Shown here: piece by piece, positions 54,301-62,766 of the stretch
Position numbering within the stretch: the first letter of the stretch is position 1
Layout of the letters: the number at the start of each line of letters is the position of its first letter
Assembly (NCBI RefSeq): GCF_000621665.1
Contig: NZ_JHXQ01000010.1
Location: 1 to 64,000, forward strand
Length of the DNA stretch: 64,000 nucleotides
Reading direction: 5' to 3'
Source of the DNA: Allorhizobium undicola ORS 992 = ATCC 700741
Lineage (GTDB): Bacteria; Pseudomonadota; Alphaproteobacteria; Rhizobiales; Rhizobiaceae
The notes under the pieces: model-generated
What the model saw: the letters and a program-made list of their open reading frames with translations, nothing else
Told to the model about the DNA's origin: nothing
Database searches by the model: none
Program-made: the position numbers and the translations under genes

Positions 54301-55316
54301 TACTTGCTCTCCAGCTTGTCGTTCAGCCGCTCCAGCGTCTTGCGCATGGCGCGCGCATCTTCCTGCTGCGCCTCGATCCAGTCGCGCAGCATCTGCTGCT
54401 CGCTGCGCATGTTTTTCACCAGGCCCTGAATGCTTTCCGCCAGACCGGAAATGGCCGCCGGAGAACGGTCGCCGCCCTGTTGCGACAGCCGGTTCAGCTG
54501 CTCCATCATCCGGTTGAACTGATCGGAGGAAAGTGCGCCCTTGCCGCGCTCGCCATGCTCGGGACCATCTTCCGTGACGGAGGAAAGCCAGTTTTCCAGC
54601 TCCGTGTAGAAACGGTTCTGGGCGCGCCCCGCCTGCAAATCGAGAAAGCCCAGAATAAGCGAGCCGGACAGGCCAAGCAGCGAGGAGGAAAAGGCCGTTC
54701 CCATGCCGGAAAGCGGCGCGGCCAGCCCGTTCTTCAGTGTCTGGAGAATATCCGCGCCCTCGCCGCTGCCGGGATCGAGCGACTGGATCACCGAGCTGAT
54801 CGAGCCGATCGTGCCAATCAGACCCCAGAAGGTGCCGAGCAGCCCAAGAAACACCAGAAGACCGATGAGATAACGGCTGGTGTCGCGCGCTTCATCCAGC
54901 CGGGTGGCGATCGAATCCAGAATGGAGCGAAGCAGCGTGGCAGAAACGCCTATGGAGCGGCGCTTGCCCAGAAGCGCGCGCATCGGCGCCAGAAGCTTGG
55001 GCTCACGGCCCACCTTTTCGATTTCGCCGACCGCCTGAAAATGGTTGAACCAGCGCACCTCGCCGATCAGGCCGATAATGTGGACGAAGATCAGCAGGAC
55101 CCCCACCGCCAGAACAGCGAGAATGAAACCGTTCAGCCCCGGATTGGTCAGAAAGGCCTGCTCGGCCTGCCGGTAGAGAATGGCGGCGATGAACCCCACG
55201 AGAATGAGGAAGATCAGCATTGTCAGAATTATCGGCGCGGGGCTGGACAATCTCGCCCCCATCCGCGCGCGCGCTTCATCCGGTGCGTCCACCCGCATCT
55301 CCGTCACATCTGCCAT
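54300..55316 (-). CDS. MotA/TolQ/ExbB-type proton channel protein
   Basis: The 338-residue membrane protein has two N-terminal helices (APIILTMLIFLILVGFIAAILY and LNGFILAVLAVGVLLIFVHII). Two further helices carry the family signature GLLGTFWGLIGTIGSISSVI and GLAAPLSGMGTAFSSSLLGLSGSLILGFLDL. A C-terminal coiled coil (LSSDQFNRMMEQLNRLSQ... ARAMRKTLERLNDKLESK) follows. The start at 55316 (MADVTEMRVDAPDEA) is chosen because the upstream frame overlaps the suhB terminator. It forms a translationally coupled pair with the MotB-like gene. Confidence 0.9.
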   Translation of the reverse strand: MADVTEMRVDAPDEARARMGARLSSPAPIILTMLIFLILVGFIAAILYRQAEQAFLTNPGLNGFILAVLAVGVLLIFVHIIGLIGEVRWFNHFQAVGEIEKVGREPKLLAPMRALLGKRRSIGVSATLLRSILDSIATRLDEARDTSRYLIGLLVFLGLLGTFWGLIGTIGSISSVIQSLDPGSGEGADILQTLKNGLAAPLSGMGTAFSSSLLGLSGSLILGFLDLQAGRAQNRFYTELENWLSSVTEDGPEHGERGKGALSSDQFNRMMEQLNRLSQQGGDRSPAAISGLAESIQGLVKNMRSEQQMLRDWIEAQQEDARAMRKTLERLNDKLESK

Positions 55317-55425
55317 GGCTTCATTATCCTTTCGGCTGGCCGCACAAGGCTGCGGACCTGTCGATATTCGTGGCGACCCTACTGTATAATGTTTCAAATC
55401 GAAACCGGTTTTGCACGCAAACGCA

Positions 55426-55454
55426 AAAAGCCACCGGCAGGGCGGTGGCTTTTC
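55426..55454 (-). terminator. Rho-independent terminator after suhB
   Basis: AAAAGCCACC pairs with GGTGGCTTTT; on the minus strand it ends in TTTTTGC, about 50 bp beyond the suhB stop. Confidence 0.88.
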
Positions 55455-55502
55455 AAACACTTGCGCAACAAACGTCCCTTGCGCAGCAAAAGTGCCTCGG
55501 GA

Positions 55503-56303
55503 TCAGGCTTTCGGCAGCGGACGGTTGATAACCTCCAGAAGCGCTTTCTGGATGTATTCATTGCCGGCAACCACCTCGCCCGTGCCAACGGCGTCTGGAC
55601 CGCCCTTGAAATCGCTCACAAAGCCGCCCGCCTCGCGGATGAGCAGCACACCGGCTGCAACGTCCCAGGCGTTCAGGCCATTTTCCCAGAAACCATCGAA
55701 ACGTCCGCTGGCCACATAGGCCATATCCAGCGCGGCCGCGCCCATGCGGCGAATGCCAGCGACCTCGCCCATGACATGCCTCAGTTCGATCAGCGACTTG
55801 CCGTGATTGCCACGGCCAAGATGGGGAATGCCGCAGCCAATCACGCAATCGGACAGCACGCGGCGGGCCGCAACGCGGATACGGCGATCGTTCATGAAGG
55901 CGCCGCCGCCCTTTTCAGCCGTGTAAAGTTCATCCGTCGCCGGATTGAACACGACGCCCGCCACGATCTCGCCATTACGCTCCAGCGCGACGGAAACGGC
56001 GAATTGCGGAATGCCGTGCAGGAAATTGGTCGTGCCGTCCAGCGGATCGACGATCCAGCGATGCGCGCCATCCGTGCCCTTGATCTCCTCGCCTTCCTCG
56101 CCCAGAAAGCCGTATGTCGGGCGGGCCTTCAACAGCTCCTCGCGCACCAGACGCTCTGCCTTCATATCGGCCTGCGACACGAAATCACCCGGCCCCTTCA
56201 CGGATACCTGAAGGTTCTGCACTTCACCGAAATCGCGCGTCAGGGATTTGCCCGCCTTGACCGCGGCCTGAACCATAACATTGAGAAGGGCTGAGCGGGC
56301 CAT
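55503..56303 (-). CDS. suhB: Inositol-1-monophosphatase family protein SuhB
   Basis: The 266-residue Mg-dependent phosphatase has the metal motifs FLGEEGEEIKG (Glu), WIVDPLDGTTNFLHGIPQFAVSVAL (DPxDGT) and NAWDVAAGVLLIREAGG (WD). It hydrolyses inositol-1-phosphate and related phosphates; in E. coli SuhB also takes part in rRNA transcription antitermination. The length is typical. A terminator follows. Confidence 0.94.
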   Translation of the reverse strand: MARSALLNVMVQAAVKAGKSLTRDFGEVQNLQVSVKGPGDFVSQADMKAERLVREELLKARPTYGFLGEEGEEIKGTDGAHRWIVDPLDGTTNFLHGIPQFAVSVALERNGEIVAGVVFNPATDELYTAEKGGGAFMNDRRIRVAARRVLSDCVIGCGIPHLGRGNHGKSLIELRHVMGEVAGIRRMGAAALDMAYVASGRFDGFWENGLNAWDVAAGVLLIREAGGFVSDFKGGPDAVGTGEVVAGNEYIQKALLEVINRPLPKA

Positions 56304-56423
56304 GTTTCTTTATCCTTGATGTCTCGATTTCGCCGTGGCCTGCGCCAGGGCGGGGCCAGGGCGCGGCAGAGAAGGTCGCCGATCAGCGACAGGCGGGTTC
56401 AAGACCACAAAAACAGCCGGATT

Positions 56424-57755
56424 TCAAGGGGTGGACGCCCCGGCCTTTGCCGTTGCCGGCTTATCGGCGGGCAAAGGCGCTTCCGGATCGGCATTGTCGG
56501 CAGCCGACGGGTCGAGCGAGACGCCGGGAAGATCCTTCACCTCGTCGGGCTTGTGGGCCGCGGATGCCGCCTTGGCCCTGTCCTGCTCGGCCGCCTGTTC
56601 ACGGCTGGCCTGACGCGAGGCCCGCTGGCTGGCGCGGAATTTGTTGGCCGCGTCCATGGCCTGTTTCTGCTGCTCATCCGGCAGGCCGAGATAGAAATCC
56701 TCAAGCTCGGCATCGTTCAGGCCCGCCCGCCGCGACAAAATGAACCACTTTGCCGCCTCGACGGGATCGGGCCTTGTGCCCAGCGCCAGCACATAAGCAT
56801 GGGCAAGGCGGTTTTGCGCCGCCACATTGCCACGAATAGCGGCAATGCGCAGCCAGCGGAAACCGTTTTCCAGATCCGGCGCGCCTTCAATGCCATTTAT
56901 CAGCCAGATGCCCATATCCAGCTGCGCGGTATCGAAACCGGAGCGGGCTGCCCGCTCCAGATAGGAACGCGCCATGGCACGCTTGTCATCGGTCAGGCCC
57001 GGCAGACGGTGATAAATCTGCGCAACGGCATATTGCGCATCGGCAATGCCCTGGGCTGCCGATTTTTCGTAATAGGGCAAGGCCAGTCTGAGCCCCTTGT
57101 CGCCGGGATTTTTCGAAACCAGAATCTGGCCCCAGTTGAAGGCCGCCGACGCATTGCCCGCGTCGGCGGCCTTGTGCATGAAGTCTTCGGCGCGGGGGCG
57201 GTCGGCGGCGACGGCCCGTCCCTCCATCAGCATCAAGCCATATTTGAACATGGCGGCGGGATCACCTCCCTTGGCCGCCTCGCCATACCAGAAGGCCGCC
57301 GTCTTGTCGTCGCGCTTCACCGAAAGGCCCCGGCTGATCAGTTCGGCAAGCAGGGTCTGGGCCGATGCATCGCCAGCCTGCGCGCGCGGCAAGGCCTTGT
57401 CGAAGGCCGTGCCGAACAGGCCGCGCTGAAACGCGCCATAGGCCTCGTCGATCTTGCCGGTATAGGCTTTTTCCGGCGGCAGATCCGGCAGGGGCACGCC
57501 CATGCGCTCCATCAGCGTAATGCCGCCTGCCGCCTGACGTTCTCCACTGTTGGGCCGCTCCACCTTGCCCATTTCCCCCGAAGGCGGCGGAACCACGATC
57601 AGCCCGTCGGGCAAGTCCGGCCCCGGCTTTTCACCCTGCCCCGGCGCTTCGAGCGGCGTGGCATCCTGCTGCTGACCATGGGCGACGGGCGGCGCAAGAC
57701 ACAGCAATGCGCAAAAAACAAATCCGGGCGTTTTCAAGGGCTGACGAAGCGACAT
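56424..57755 (-). CDS. SEL1-like repeat protein, exported
   Basis: The 443-residue protein has a signal peptide (MSLRQPLKTPGFVFCALLCLAPPVAHG, cleavage near 27). A Pro/Gly-rich stretch and then about six SEL1/TPR repeats follow (QTLLAELISRGLSVKRDDKTAAFWYGEAAKGGDPAAMFKYGLMLMEG and successive A-x-x-x-Y-G-x-G-A-like units to about 350). The Ala/Lys/Asp-rich tail is low in complexity. SEL1 proteins often scaffold envelope or signalling complexes. The start is uncertain: ATG 57755, 8 nt after the thiE stop, or a TTG four codons earlier overlapping it. It is cotranscribed with thiE by spacing. Confidence 0.85.
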   Translation of the reverse strand: MSLRQPLKTPGFVFCALLCLAPPVAHGQQQDATPLEAPGQGEKPGPDLPDGLIVVPPPSGEMGKVERPNSGERQAAGGITLMERMGVPLPDLPPEKAYTGKIDEAYGAFQRGLFGTAFDKALPRAQAGDASAQTLLAELISRGLSVKRDDKTAAFWYGEAAKGGDPAAMFKYGLMLMEGRAVAADRPRAEDFMHKAADAGNASAAFNWGQILVSKNPGDKGLRLALPYYEKSAAQGIADAQYAVAQIYHRLPGLTDDKRAMARSYLERAARSGFDTAQLDMGIWLINGIEGAPDLENGFRWLRIAAIRGNVAAQNRLAHAYVLALGTRPDPVEAAKWFILSRRAGLNDAELEDFYLGLPDEQQKQAMDAANKFRASQRASRQASREQAAEQDRAKAASAAHKPDEVKDLPGVSLDPSAADNADPEAPLPADKPATAKAGASTP

Positions 57756-57763
57756 GAAAGGGT

Positions 57764-58420
57764 TCAATCTGCAAACCGTGGCGCTTTTTCGTCAAGCAGG
57801 GCATTTACCTCGGCAATCAGCGAGGCCGCACGCGCCGGCTCGGCAAAAATCGCCCGTGACAGGGCGGCAAACTCCGCGCCGCTCTCGGCCACCGCCAGCG
57901 CCGATTGCACATCGGTGCCGCCCATGACGATGCAGGGAATTTCGATCATGGCCGACCACCATTCGCCGAGCGCAAGATTTTTCGAATGCGCCTCCGGCTT
58001 GATGTCACCGTCCAGCTTGCCGAAGAAGATATAGTCCGGCCCGATCTCGCCAACCTCGAGAGCCTGATGCCGGTCCATGGGGCCGCTGACACCGACGATC
58101 AGCTTGGGCGTGAATTTCTCCACCATCTCGGCCAGCACATCGGCCTTTCCGGTCACATGCAGGCCATCGGCACGGGCGCGACCGGCCACGCGGCTGTTAT
58201 CGACCACCAATGCAGCGGCGCCCGCCTGCTGGATGACCGGCACGACCTCTTCGGCCCGCGCCTGGAAATCATGATCGTTCAGGCCATATTGCGGCACGAT
58301 CACCGAAGCCACGTCGCCGCCGCGCAACGCATCGGCAACCATGCGGGCGTAATCGGCGGGGCCATCGGGCAGGTCCGGCAGAATGAGAACGAGGCGGCAG
58401 CGATTTTCAGGCCCGGTCAT
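57764..58420 (-). CDS. thiE: Thiamine phosphate synthase
   Basis: The 218-residue TIM-barrel protein resembles ThiE, which joins HMP-PP and thiazole phosphate to thiamine phosphate. Visible blocks are DHDFQARAEEVVPVIQQAGAAALVVDNSRVAGRARADGLHV, LIVGVSGPMDRHQALEVGEIGPDYIFFGKLDG, and IPCIVMGGTDVQSALAVAESGAEFAALSRAIF, the usual last strands and phosphate loop. Some family positions are weaker than in classical ThiE, so it may be a ThiE-like paralogue. The start at 58420 is chosen because upstream residues look non-coding. It heads a pair with the SEL1-repeat gene. Confidence 0.82.
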   Translation of the reverse strand: MTGPENRCRLVLILPDLPDGPADYARMVADALRGGDVASVIVPQYGLNDHDFQARAEEVVPVIQQAGAAALVVDNSRVAGRARADGLHVTGKADVLAEMVEKFTPKLIVGVSGPMDRHQALEVGEIGPDYIFFGKLDGDIKPEAHSKNLALGEWWSAMIEIPCIVMGGTDVQSALAVAESGAEFAALSRAIFAEPARAASLIAEVNALLDEKAPRFAD

Positions 58421-58621
58421 GGAATATCCGTATCTTGTCTGGTGGAGGCAAGACAACTCTCGCCCCGCGCATGGAAATCCGATAGACCGGACTGACAAAA
58501 GGATCAACACCGCGAAAGGCGGGTCGCGGAGAAAAGGCTCCGATGCGACATGCTTCAGCGCTTGTTTCGTTGCATCCCCCTTATGTTTCAACGGCGGCCA
58601 ACGCCAGTTCCGTGAGCCAGA

Positions 58622-59380
58622 ATGCCCCTAGACCTGCATTTCCTTGCCGTCGCCATCCCCGCAGTCGTTCTCGTCGGCCTTTCCAAGGGCGGGCTTGGCG
58701 GCGCATTCGGCCTGATCGGCGTTCCCATTCTGGCGCTGGCCATGCCGCCCTTGCAGGCCGCCGCCATCATGCTGCCCATTCTCATCGTCATGGACTGGGT
58801 GGCGCTCTATGCCTGGCGGCACCATAACGACCGCAGCACACTGCTCCTGATGCTGCCGGGCGCGCTTTTCGGCATTTTCCTGGGCTGGGCAACCTCCGCG
58901 CTGGTGCCCGCTTCCGCCATGCGGCTGGTGCTGGGCATCATTACCATCGTCTTTGCCGGGCGCTATTTTCTCAAGCGGCTGCGAGGCGTATCTCATGACG
59001 ATGGCACTGCCGCACGGCATAACGGCCTGAAGGCCAGCTTCTGGGGAAGCCTTTCCGGCTATGGCAGCTTCGTGGCCCATGCGGGCGGCCCGCCCTTTGA
59101 AATCTACGCCCTGCCGCTGAAGCTCGACCCGAAGCAATATACCGGCGCCAGCGTGCGCTTCTTTGCCATCATGAATGCCGTCAAGCTCATTCCCTATATC
59201 GCGCTTGGCCAGCTCGACCTCGGCAATGCCCGCCTTTCGCTGGCCCTTCTGCCGCTCGCCCTCGTTTCCACCATGATCGGTGCGTGGATCGTGCGCCGCC
59301 TGTCGGCCGCCACCTTCTATCCGCTTGTATACGGCCTGACGCTGCTGGCCGGGCTGAAACTCGCCTTCGACGGACTGTAA
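58622..59380 (+). CDS. TauE/SafE-family membrane transporter
   Basis: The 252-residue permease has about seven or eight helices. The family signature is VVLVGLSKGGLGGAFGLIGVPILALAMPPLQAAAIMLPILIVMDW near the start, mirrored by SFWGSLSGYGSFVAHAGGPPFEIYALPLKLDPKQYTGASVRFFAIMNAVKLIPY in the second half. Members export sulfite or sulfoacetate or related anions; the substrate is not known here. It is divergent from thiE; an ArsR-type regulator follows 136 bp downstream. Confidence 0.9.
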   Translation: MPLDLHFLAVAIPAVVLVGLSKGGLGGAFGLIGVPILALAMPPLQAAAIMLPILIVMDWVALYAWRHHNDRSTLLLMLPGALFGIFLGWATSALVPASAMRLVLGIITIVFAGRYFLKRLRGVSHDDGTAARHNGLKASFWGSLSGYGSFVAHAGGPPFEIYALPLKLDPKQYTGASVRFFAIMNAVKLIPYIALGQLDLGNARLSLALLPLALVSTMIGAWIVRRLSAATFYPLVYGLTLLAGLKLAFDGL

Positions 59381-59516
59381 CGCATGTCGCAAAGCGGCCA
59401 ATCACTGCCGCAAGGCGGAAACCCGTAATTTCAGAAAAATCTCAATCACGGCAGGATTGCAATTGCTGCAACGCGGCAGTAGCTTTGCGGGAAGATTTTC
59501 TCCATTCTGGCTGCCC

Positions 59517-59777
59517 ATGACCTCACCTGATCCTTTCGCCGCCATTGCCGATCCCAATCGCCGTCACCTGCTGGAGGAATTGCGCCGCGCGCCGCGCACG
59601 GTCAACGATCTTGCCCAGGGCCTTCCCATCAGCCGCCCGGCCGTTTCCCAGCACCTCAAGGCCTTGCTGGAGTGCAATCTGGTGACAGTGACAAACCAGG
59701 GCACAAAGCGCATCTATGCCGTGAATACGTCCGGCTTTACCGGCATGAACCTGTGGCTCGACCAGTTCTGGGCATAA
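59517..59777 (+). CDS. ArsR-family transcriptional regulator
   Basis: The 86-residue winged-helix protein (MTSPDPFAAIADPNRRHLLEELRRAPRTVNDLAQGLPISRPAVSQHLKALLECNLV...) has the ArsR HTH with the recognition helix ISRPAVSQHLKAL and wing VTNQGTKRIYAVN. No Cys-rich metal site is seen, so the signal is unknown. The upstream gap (59381-59516) contains a GCAATTGCTGCAACGCGGCAG stretch with inverted character that may be its operator. It may control the upstream TauE gene or itself. Confidence 0.82.
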   Translation: MTSPDPFAAIADPNRRHLLEELRRAPRTVNDLAQGLPISRPAVSQHLKALLECNLVTVTNQGTKRIYAVNTSGFTGMNLWLDQFWA

Positions 59778-59808
59778 AAAAGCCCCGAAGACAAAGATCT
59801 CCGGGGCT
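59776..59808 (-). terminator. Terminator-like hairpin at the end of the ArsR gene
   Basis: AGCCCCG pairs with CGGGGCT; the A tract (AAAAAA) on its left becomes a T tract on the minus strand, so it works best for minus-strand transcripts such as that of the DUF465 gene at 60017. Confidence 0.6.
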
Positions 59809-59863
59809 GGCTGGCAGGAAAAGATGTTTGAGACGCAATACGCGATGCTTTCCACTGATGATT

Positions 59864-59968
59864 TAGAGCATTTCCAGCAAAAGTGTAGTCGGTTTTGCGT
59901 CCGGAAATGCGCCGAAACAAGAAGTTAGAGCATTGCAGGTGAACCCGTGTTCACCGGAAGTGCTCTAA
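59864..59968 (+). repeat. RIME1-like repeat, intact copy
   Basis: Module 1 AGAGCATTTCCAGCAAAAGT...GGTTTTGCGTCCGGAAATGCG, linker CGAAACAAGAAG, then a hairpin (TTAGAGCATT...GTGAACCCGTGTTCAC...AGTGCTCTAA). It is about 105 bp and closely similar to the copy at 27302-27406 read in reverse. Confidence 0.8.
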
Positions 59969-60016
59969 GAACGCTGTCTTCATCGGGAAAGCATGAAGGG
60001 AATAACCTTGAACGGT

Positions 60017-60190
60017 TTAATGCCGCGTCTTTTTCAAACGCTCTATTTCATCCTTGATACGCAATTTCAAACGCTTGATTTCCAGAATTTCATTGTCATC
60101 GGACGAGGGAGAGGAAAGGGCGGCATGGAGCTTCTCCTCCAGAGCACCATGCTTCTTTGCGAGTGAGTCAAGATGAGCCTGAATGGTCAT
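60017..60190 (-). CDS. DUF465-family protein
   Basis: The 57-residue coiled-coil protein (MTIQAHLDSLAKKHGALEEKLHAALSSPSSDDNEILEIKRLKLRIKDEIERL) has the DUF465/YdcH-like pattern: two helices joined by a Ser/Asp turn, with the second ending K-L-x-I-K-D-E-I. GGAAGGA precedes the ATG at 60190. A second DUF465 gene reads divergently at 60582. Function unknown; YdcH-like proteins are common in alphaproteobacteria. Confidence 0.85.
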   Translation of the reverse strand: MTIQAHLDSLAKKHGALEEKLHAALSSPSSDDNEILEIKRLKLRIKDEIERLKKTRH

Positions 60191-60581
60191 TTGATCAGTC
60201 CTTCCTTCTTGTCTACCTCCAGCTTCCAATGCTGGAGCTTCTTGGTTTACGACGGGAGTGTGACATGAAGACCCCCGATTGTCTAAGGTGAAAACCGGGA
60301 AATTACGCGACATTTTGGTGTCCTTTACGAAACGTGAACAGCCTTGGCACAGGGCGTGAACGAAAGCGGGAAATTCTGTGCCGGAACCATTCAAGATTGC
60401 GCCGCCGCCACGCCGGACATTCGGCTACAGCGCCAAATGCGGCATGAAAGCGGCACAAGAGCGCTGAAAATCGCGGCTGCGCCGACTTCCCGTTATCGAT
60501 GTTTGGTGATAGGAGCTTGCCGATTCCACGCAGGAACGGCATGACAAAGGCCGAGCGGCAAAAAACGGGGGACTGGTGACT
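60191..60581. other. Intergenic region between divergent DUF465 genes
   Basis: This 391-bp stretch must hold promoters for both genes. No gene, repeat copy or clear regulatory site was recognised. Confidence 0.6.
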
Positions 60582-60785
60582 ATGGCGGATCAGGAACAGG
60601 CCGAAATCAGGCTGCAACTCGCGCGCTTTCGCCAGGAACACGAAGACTATGATGCCGCCATCAACGCCATGGTCCAGGTGGGCTGCGACGCGCTTCGGGT
60701 TCAGCGGATGAAAAAGAAGAAGCTGGCCATCAAGGACAAGATCACCAAGCTGGAAGATCAGGTCATTCCCGACATCATCGCCTGA
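60582..60785 (+). CDS. DUF465-family protein, second copy
   Basis: This 67-residue DUF465 protein ([67 protein letters not shown]) has the same two-helix layout with the basic run [18 protein letters not shown]. It precedes purE by 16 bp in the same direction, so it may be cotranscribed with purEK. I start at ATG 60582, with GGGGGA upstream. The divergent DUF465 neighbour suggests an ancient duplication. Confidence 0.85.
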   Translation: MADQEQAEIRLQLARFRQEHEDYDAAINAMVQVGCDALRVQRMKKKKLAIKDKITKLEDQVIPDIIA

Positions 60786-60801
60786 GGAGGAGAGGCTGAC
60801 C

Positions 60802-61299
60802 ATGCAGGACGAAAGACCCCCCGTCGCCATCATCATGGGCAGCCAGTCCGACTGGGAAACCATGAAGAACGCCGCCGATACGCTGGATGCCCTGGGTGTG
60901 AGCTATGAGGCGCGCATCGTTTCGGCCCACCGCACACCTGACCGGATGTATGCCTTTGCCAAGGGGGCGCGCTCCGAAGGCTTCCAGGTGGTGATAGCCG
61001 GCGCGGGCGGCGCGGCCCACCTGCCGGGAATGGTCGCCTCCTTGTGCCCGCTGCCGGTATTTGGCGTGCCGGTGCAGTCCAAGACCATGTCCGGGCTCGA
61101 CAGCCTCTATTCCATCGTGCAGATGCCGGCGGGCATTCCGGTGGGAACGCTGGCCATCGGCCGGGCTGGCGCGGTCAATGCCGCATTGCTGGCGGCCCGC
61201 GTTCTGGCCATTCATGACGAGGATCTGGCCGACCGGCTGGACGACTGGATCGACACCCAGGCGGCAGCCGTCGCCGAATATCCCACAGACGAAGCGTGA
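60802..61299 (+). CDS. purE: N5-carboxyaminoimidazole ribonucleotide mutase
   Basis: This 165-residue class I PurE converts N5-CAIR to CAIR in purine synthesis. The substrate loop is [33 protein letters not shown] (here [10 protein letters not shown]) and [17 protein letters not shown] follow, then [32 protein letters not shown] precedes the ATG. It overlaps purK by one base (TGATG), the usual arrangement, and together they convert AIR plus bicarbonate to CAIR. Confidence 0.96.
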   Translation: MQDERPPVAIIMGSQSDWETMKNAADTLDALGVSYEARIVSAHRTPDRMYAFAKGARSEGFQVVIAGAGGAAHLPGMVASLCPLPVFGVPVQSKTMSGLDSLYSIVQMPAGIPVGTLAIGRAGAVNAALLAARVLAIHDEDLADRLDDWIDTQAAAVAEYPTDEA

Positions 61300-62369
61300 T
61301 GACCTCCACCCAGCAAGCACATATCATTGGAATCGTCGGCGGCGGCCAGCTTGGCCGTATGCTGGCCATGGCAGCAGCCCGGCTCGGGCTGAAAACCGTG
61401 ATTCTCGAGCCGCAGTCCGATTGTCCTGCCGCCCAGCTCGCATCCCGCCAGATCGTTGCAGATTATGACGATCCCGCCGCCCTTGCCGAGCTTGCCGCCT
61501 GCTGCGACGTCGTGACCTATGAATTCGAAAACGTGCCGGTGGCGGCTGCCGAAAGCCTCGCCGCGCGCGTGCCGGTTTTTCCGCCGCCCAAAGCACTGGC
61601 CGTCTCGCAGGACCGGCTGAGCGAAAAGCAGTTTCTCAACGAAAACGGCATCGCCACCGCGCCCTTCCGCGCCGTGGACAGCCAGGCGGAGCTGATCGCC
61701 GCCCTCGATGCCTTTGGCGGCGAAGGCGTGCTGAAGACACGCCGTCTTGGCTATGATGGCAAGGGCCAGCGCGTTTACCGCAAGGGCGACGACGCCACCG
61801 GCGGCTATGAGGCGCTGGGAAGCGTTCCCCTCATTCTGGAAGGCTTCATTGCCTTTGAGCGTGAGATCTCCATCATCGCCGCAAGGACTGCGGCGGGAGA
61901 CATCGCCTGCTACGATCCGGCGGAAAATGTACATCTGAACGGCATTCTCCACACCTCCACCCTGCCCGCCCGCATTTCCGGCGAAACGGCGCAGGCTGCC
62001 CGGCTTGCCGCAACCCGGCTGCTCGAAGGGCTGGATTATGTCGGCGTGGTCGGCATCGAATTCTTCCTGATGGCCGATGGGCGGCTGGTTGCCAATGAAA
62101 TGGCCCCGCGCGTGCATAATTCCGGCCACTGGACGGAAGCGGCCTGCGTGATTTCCCAGTTCGAGCAGCATATGCGCGCCGTGGCCGGAATGGCGCTTGG
62201 GAATCCGGCCCGCCACAGCGACTGCATCATGACCAACCTTATCGGTGACGATGTGGATGCCGTGCCGCAATGGCTTGTGACAGACAATGTCCTTGTGCAT
62301 CTCTATGGCAAGAGCGAGGCCCGCCCCGGCCGGAAAATGGGGCATGTGACGCAACTTCTTCCCCGGTAA
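61299..62369 (+). CDS. purK: N5-carboxyaminoimidazole ribonucleotide synthase
   Basis: The 356-residue ATP-grasp enzyme carboxylates AIR with bicarbonate and ATP. It starts with HIIGIVGGGQLGRMLAMAAARLGLKTVILEP; ATP-grasp blocks include YDGKGQRVYR and EGFIAFEREISIIAAR, VGVVGIEFFLMADGRLVANEMAPRVHNSGHWT, and the C-terminal cap. Start ATG at 61299 overlaps the purE stop. A terminator follows about 85 bp later, so purEK (with the DUF465 gene) likely forms one unit. Confidence 0.95.
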   Translation: MTSTQQAHIIGIVGGGQLGRMLAMAAARLGLKTVILEPQSDCPAAQLASRQIVADYDDPAALAELAACCDVVTYEFENVPVAAAESLAARVPVFPPPKALAVSQDRLSEKQFLNENGIATAPFRAVDSQAELIAALDAFGGEGVLKTRRLGYDGKGQRVYRKGDDATGGYEALGSVPLILEGFIAFEREISIIAARTAAGDIACYDPAENVHLNGILHTSTLPARISGETAQAARLAATRLLEGLDYVGVVGIEFFLMADGRLVANEMAPRVHNSGHWTEAACVISQFEQHMRAVAGMALGNPARHSDCIMTNLIGDDVDAVPQWLVTDNVLVHLYGKSEARPGRKMGHVTQLLPR

Positions 62370-62453
62370 AAGCGGCAGAAAATGCCGGAAAACCCGCGAT
62401 AGCGGTTGACATTCCGGCAGCTCACGGGCTATGAGCCCACCAACCCTGAAACA

Positions 62454-62477
62454 GTGCGCCCCAAGGCGCGCTTTTCT
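62454..62477 (+). terminator. Terminator after purK
   Basis: GTGCGCC-CCAA-GGCGCGC (with a G-U pair) ends in TTTTCT, 85 bp past the purK stop. Confidence 0.75.
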
Positions 62478-62498
62478 ATGTAAGAGACACCGGTGGAA

Positions 62499-62525
62499 CC
62501 GCATGGTTCCCTGGCAACCATGCGG
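62499..62525 (+). promoter_or_regulatory. Hairpin directly upstream of rpmJ
   Basis: A perfect 10-bp stem (CCGCATGGTT / AACCATGCGG, 7-nt loop) ends 8 nt before the rpmJ ATG. The only ribosome-site-like bases (CGGA) fall in its 3' arm, so it may hide the initiation region. Confidence 0.55.
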
Positions 62526-62533
62526 ATCGAAAA

Positions 62534-62659
62534 ATGAAGATCAAGAACTCGCTGAAAGCGCTGAAGGCTCGTCACCGCGACAACCGTCTGGTTCGCCGCA
62601 AGGGCCGCGTTTACATCATCAACAAGCAGAACCCGCGTTTCAAGGCTCGCCAGGGCTGA
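62534..62659 (+). CDS. rpmJ: 50S ribosomal protein L36 (zinc-free form)
   Basis: The 41-residue protein [20 protein letters not shown] then [21 protein letters not shown] is L36 of the zinc-free kind: the Cys/His positions of the zinc-binding form are absent (a single His remains, in ARHRD). L36 is a small late-assembling protein near the peptidyl-transferase centre. It is too short for usual gene finding but unmistakable. It is flanked by a hairpin upstream and a strong terminator downstream, giving a roughly 230-nt unit. Confidence 0.95.
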   Translation: MKIKNSLKALKARHRDNRLVRRKGRVYIINKQNPRFKARQG

Positions 62660-62728
62660 GGCTGCTTTCACTGCCATGTCAATTGGTGGTGAATGAATGA
62701 TGAGACTGTAAATTTTGGTTTGAATAAA

Positions 62729-62766
62729 GGCGCATGGAAGATAGGTTATCTTCCATGCGCCTTTTT
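62729..62766 (+). terminator. Terminator after rpmJ, overlapping the next gene's start
   Basis: A perfect 15-bp stem (GGCGCATGGAAGATA / TATCTTCCATGCGCC, 3-nt loop) is followed by TTTTT. Both possible start codons of the TPR gene (62734 and 62755) lie inside this stem. Confidence 0.93.

Noticed and set aside
53269..55316. Zorya defence system
   Set aside because: Only the MotA/MotB-type pair is present; no ZorC, ZorD or ZorE-like genes nearby and the neighbours are housekeeping genes.
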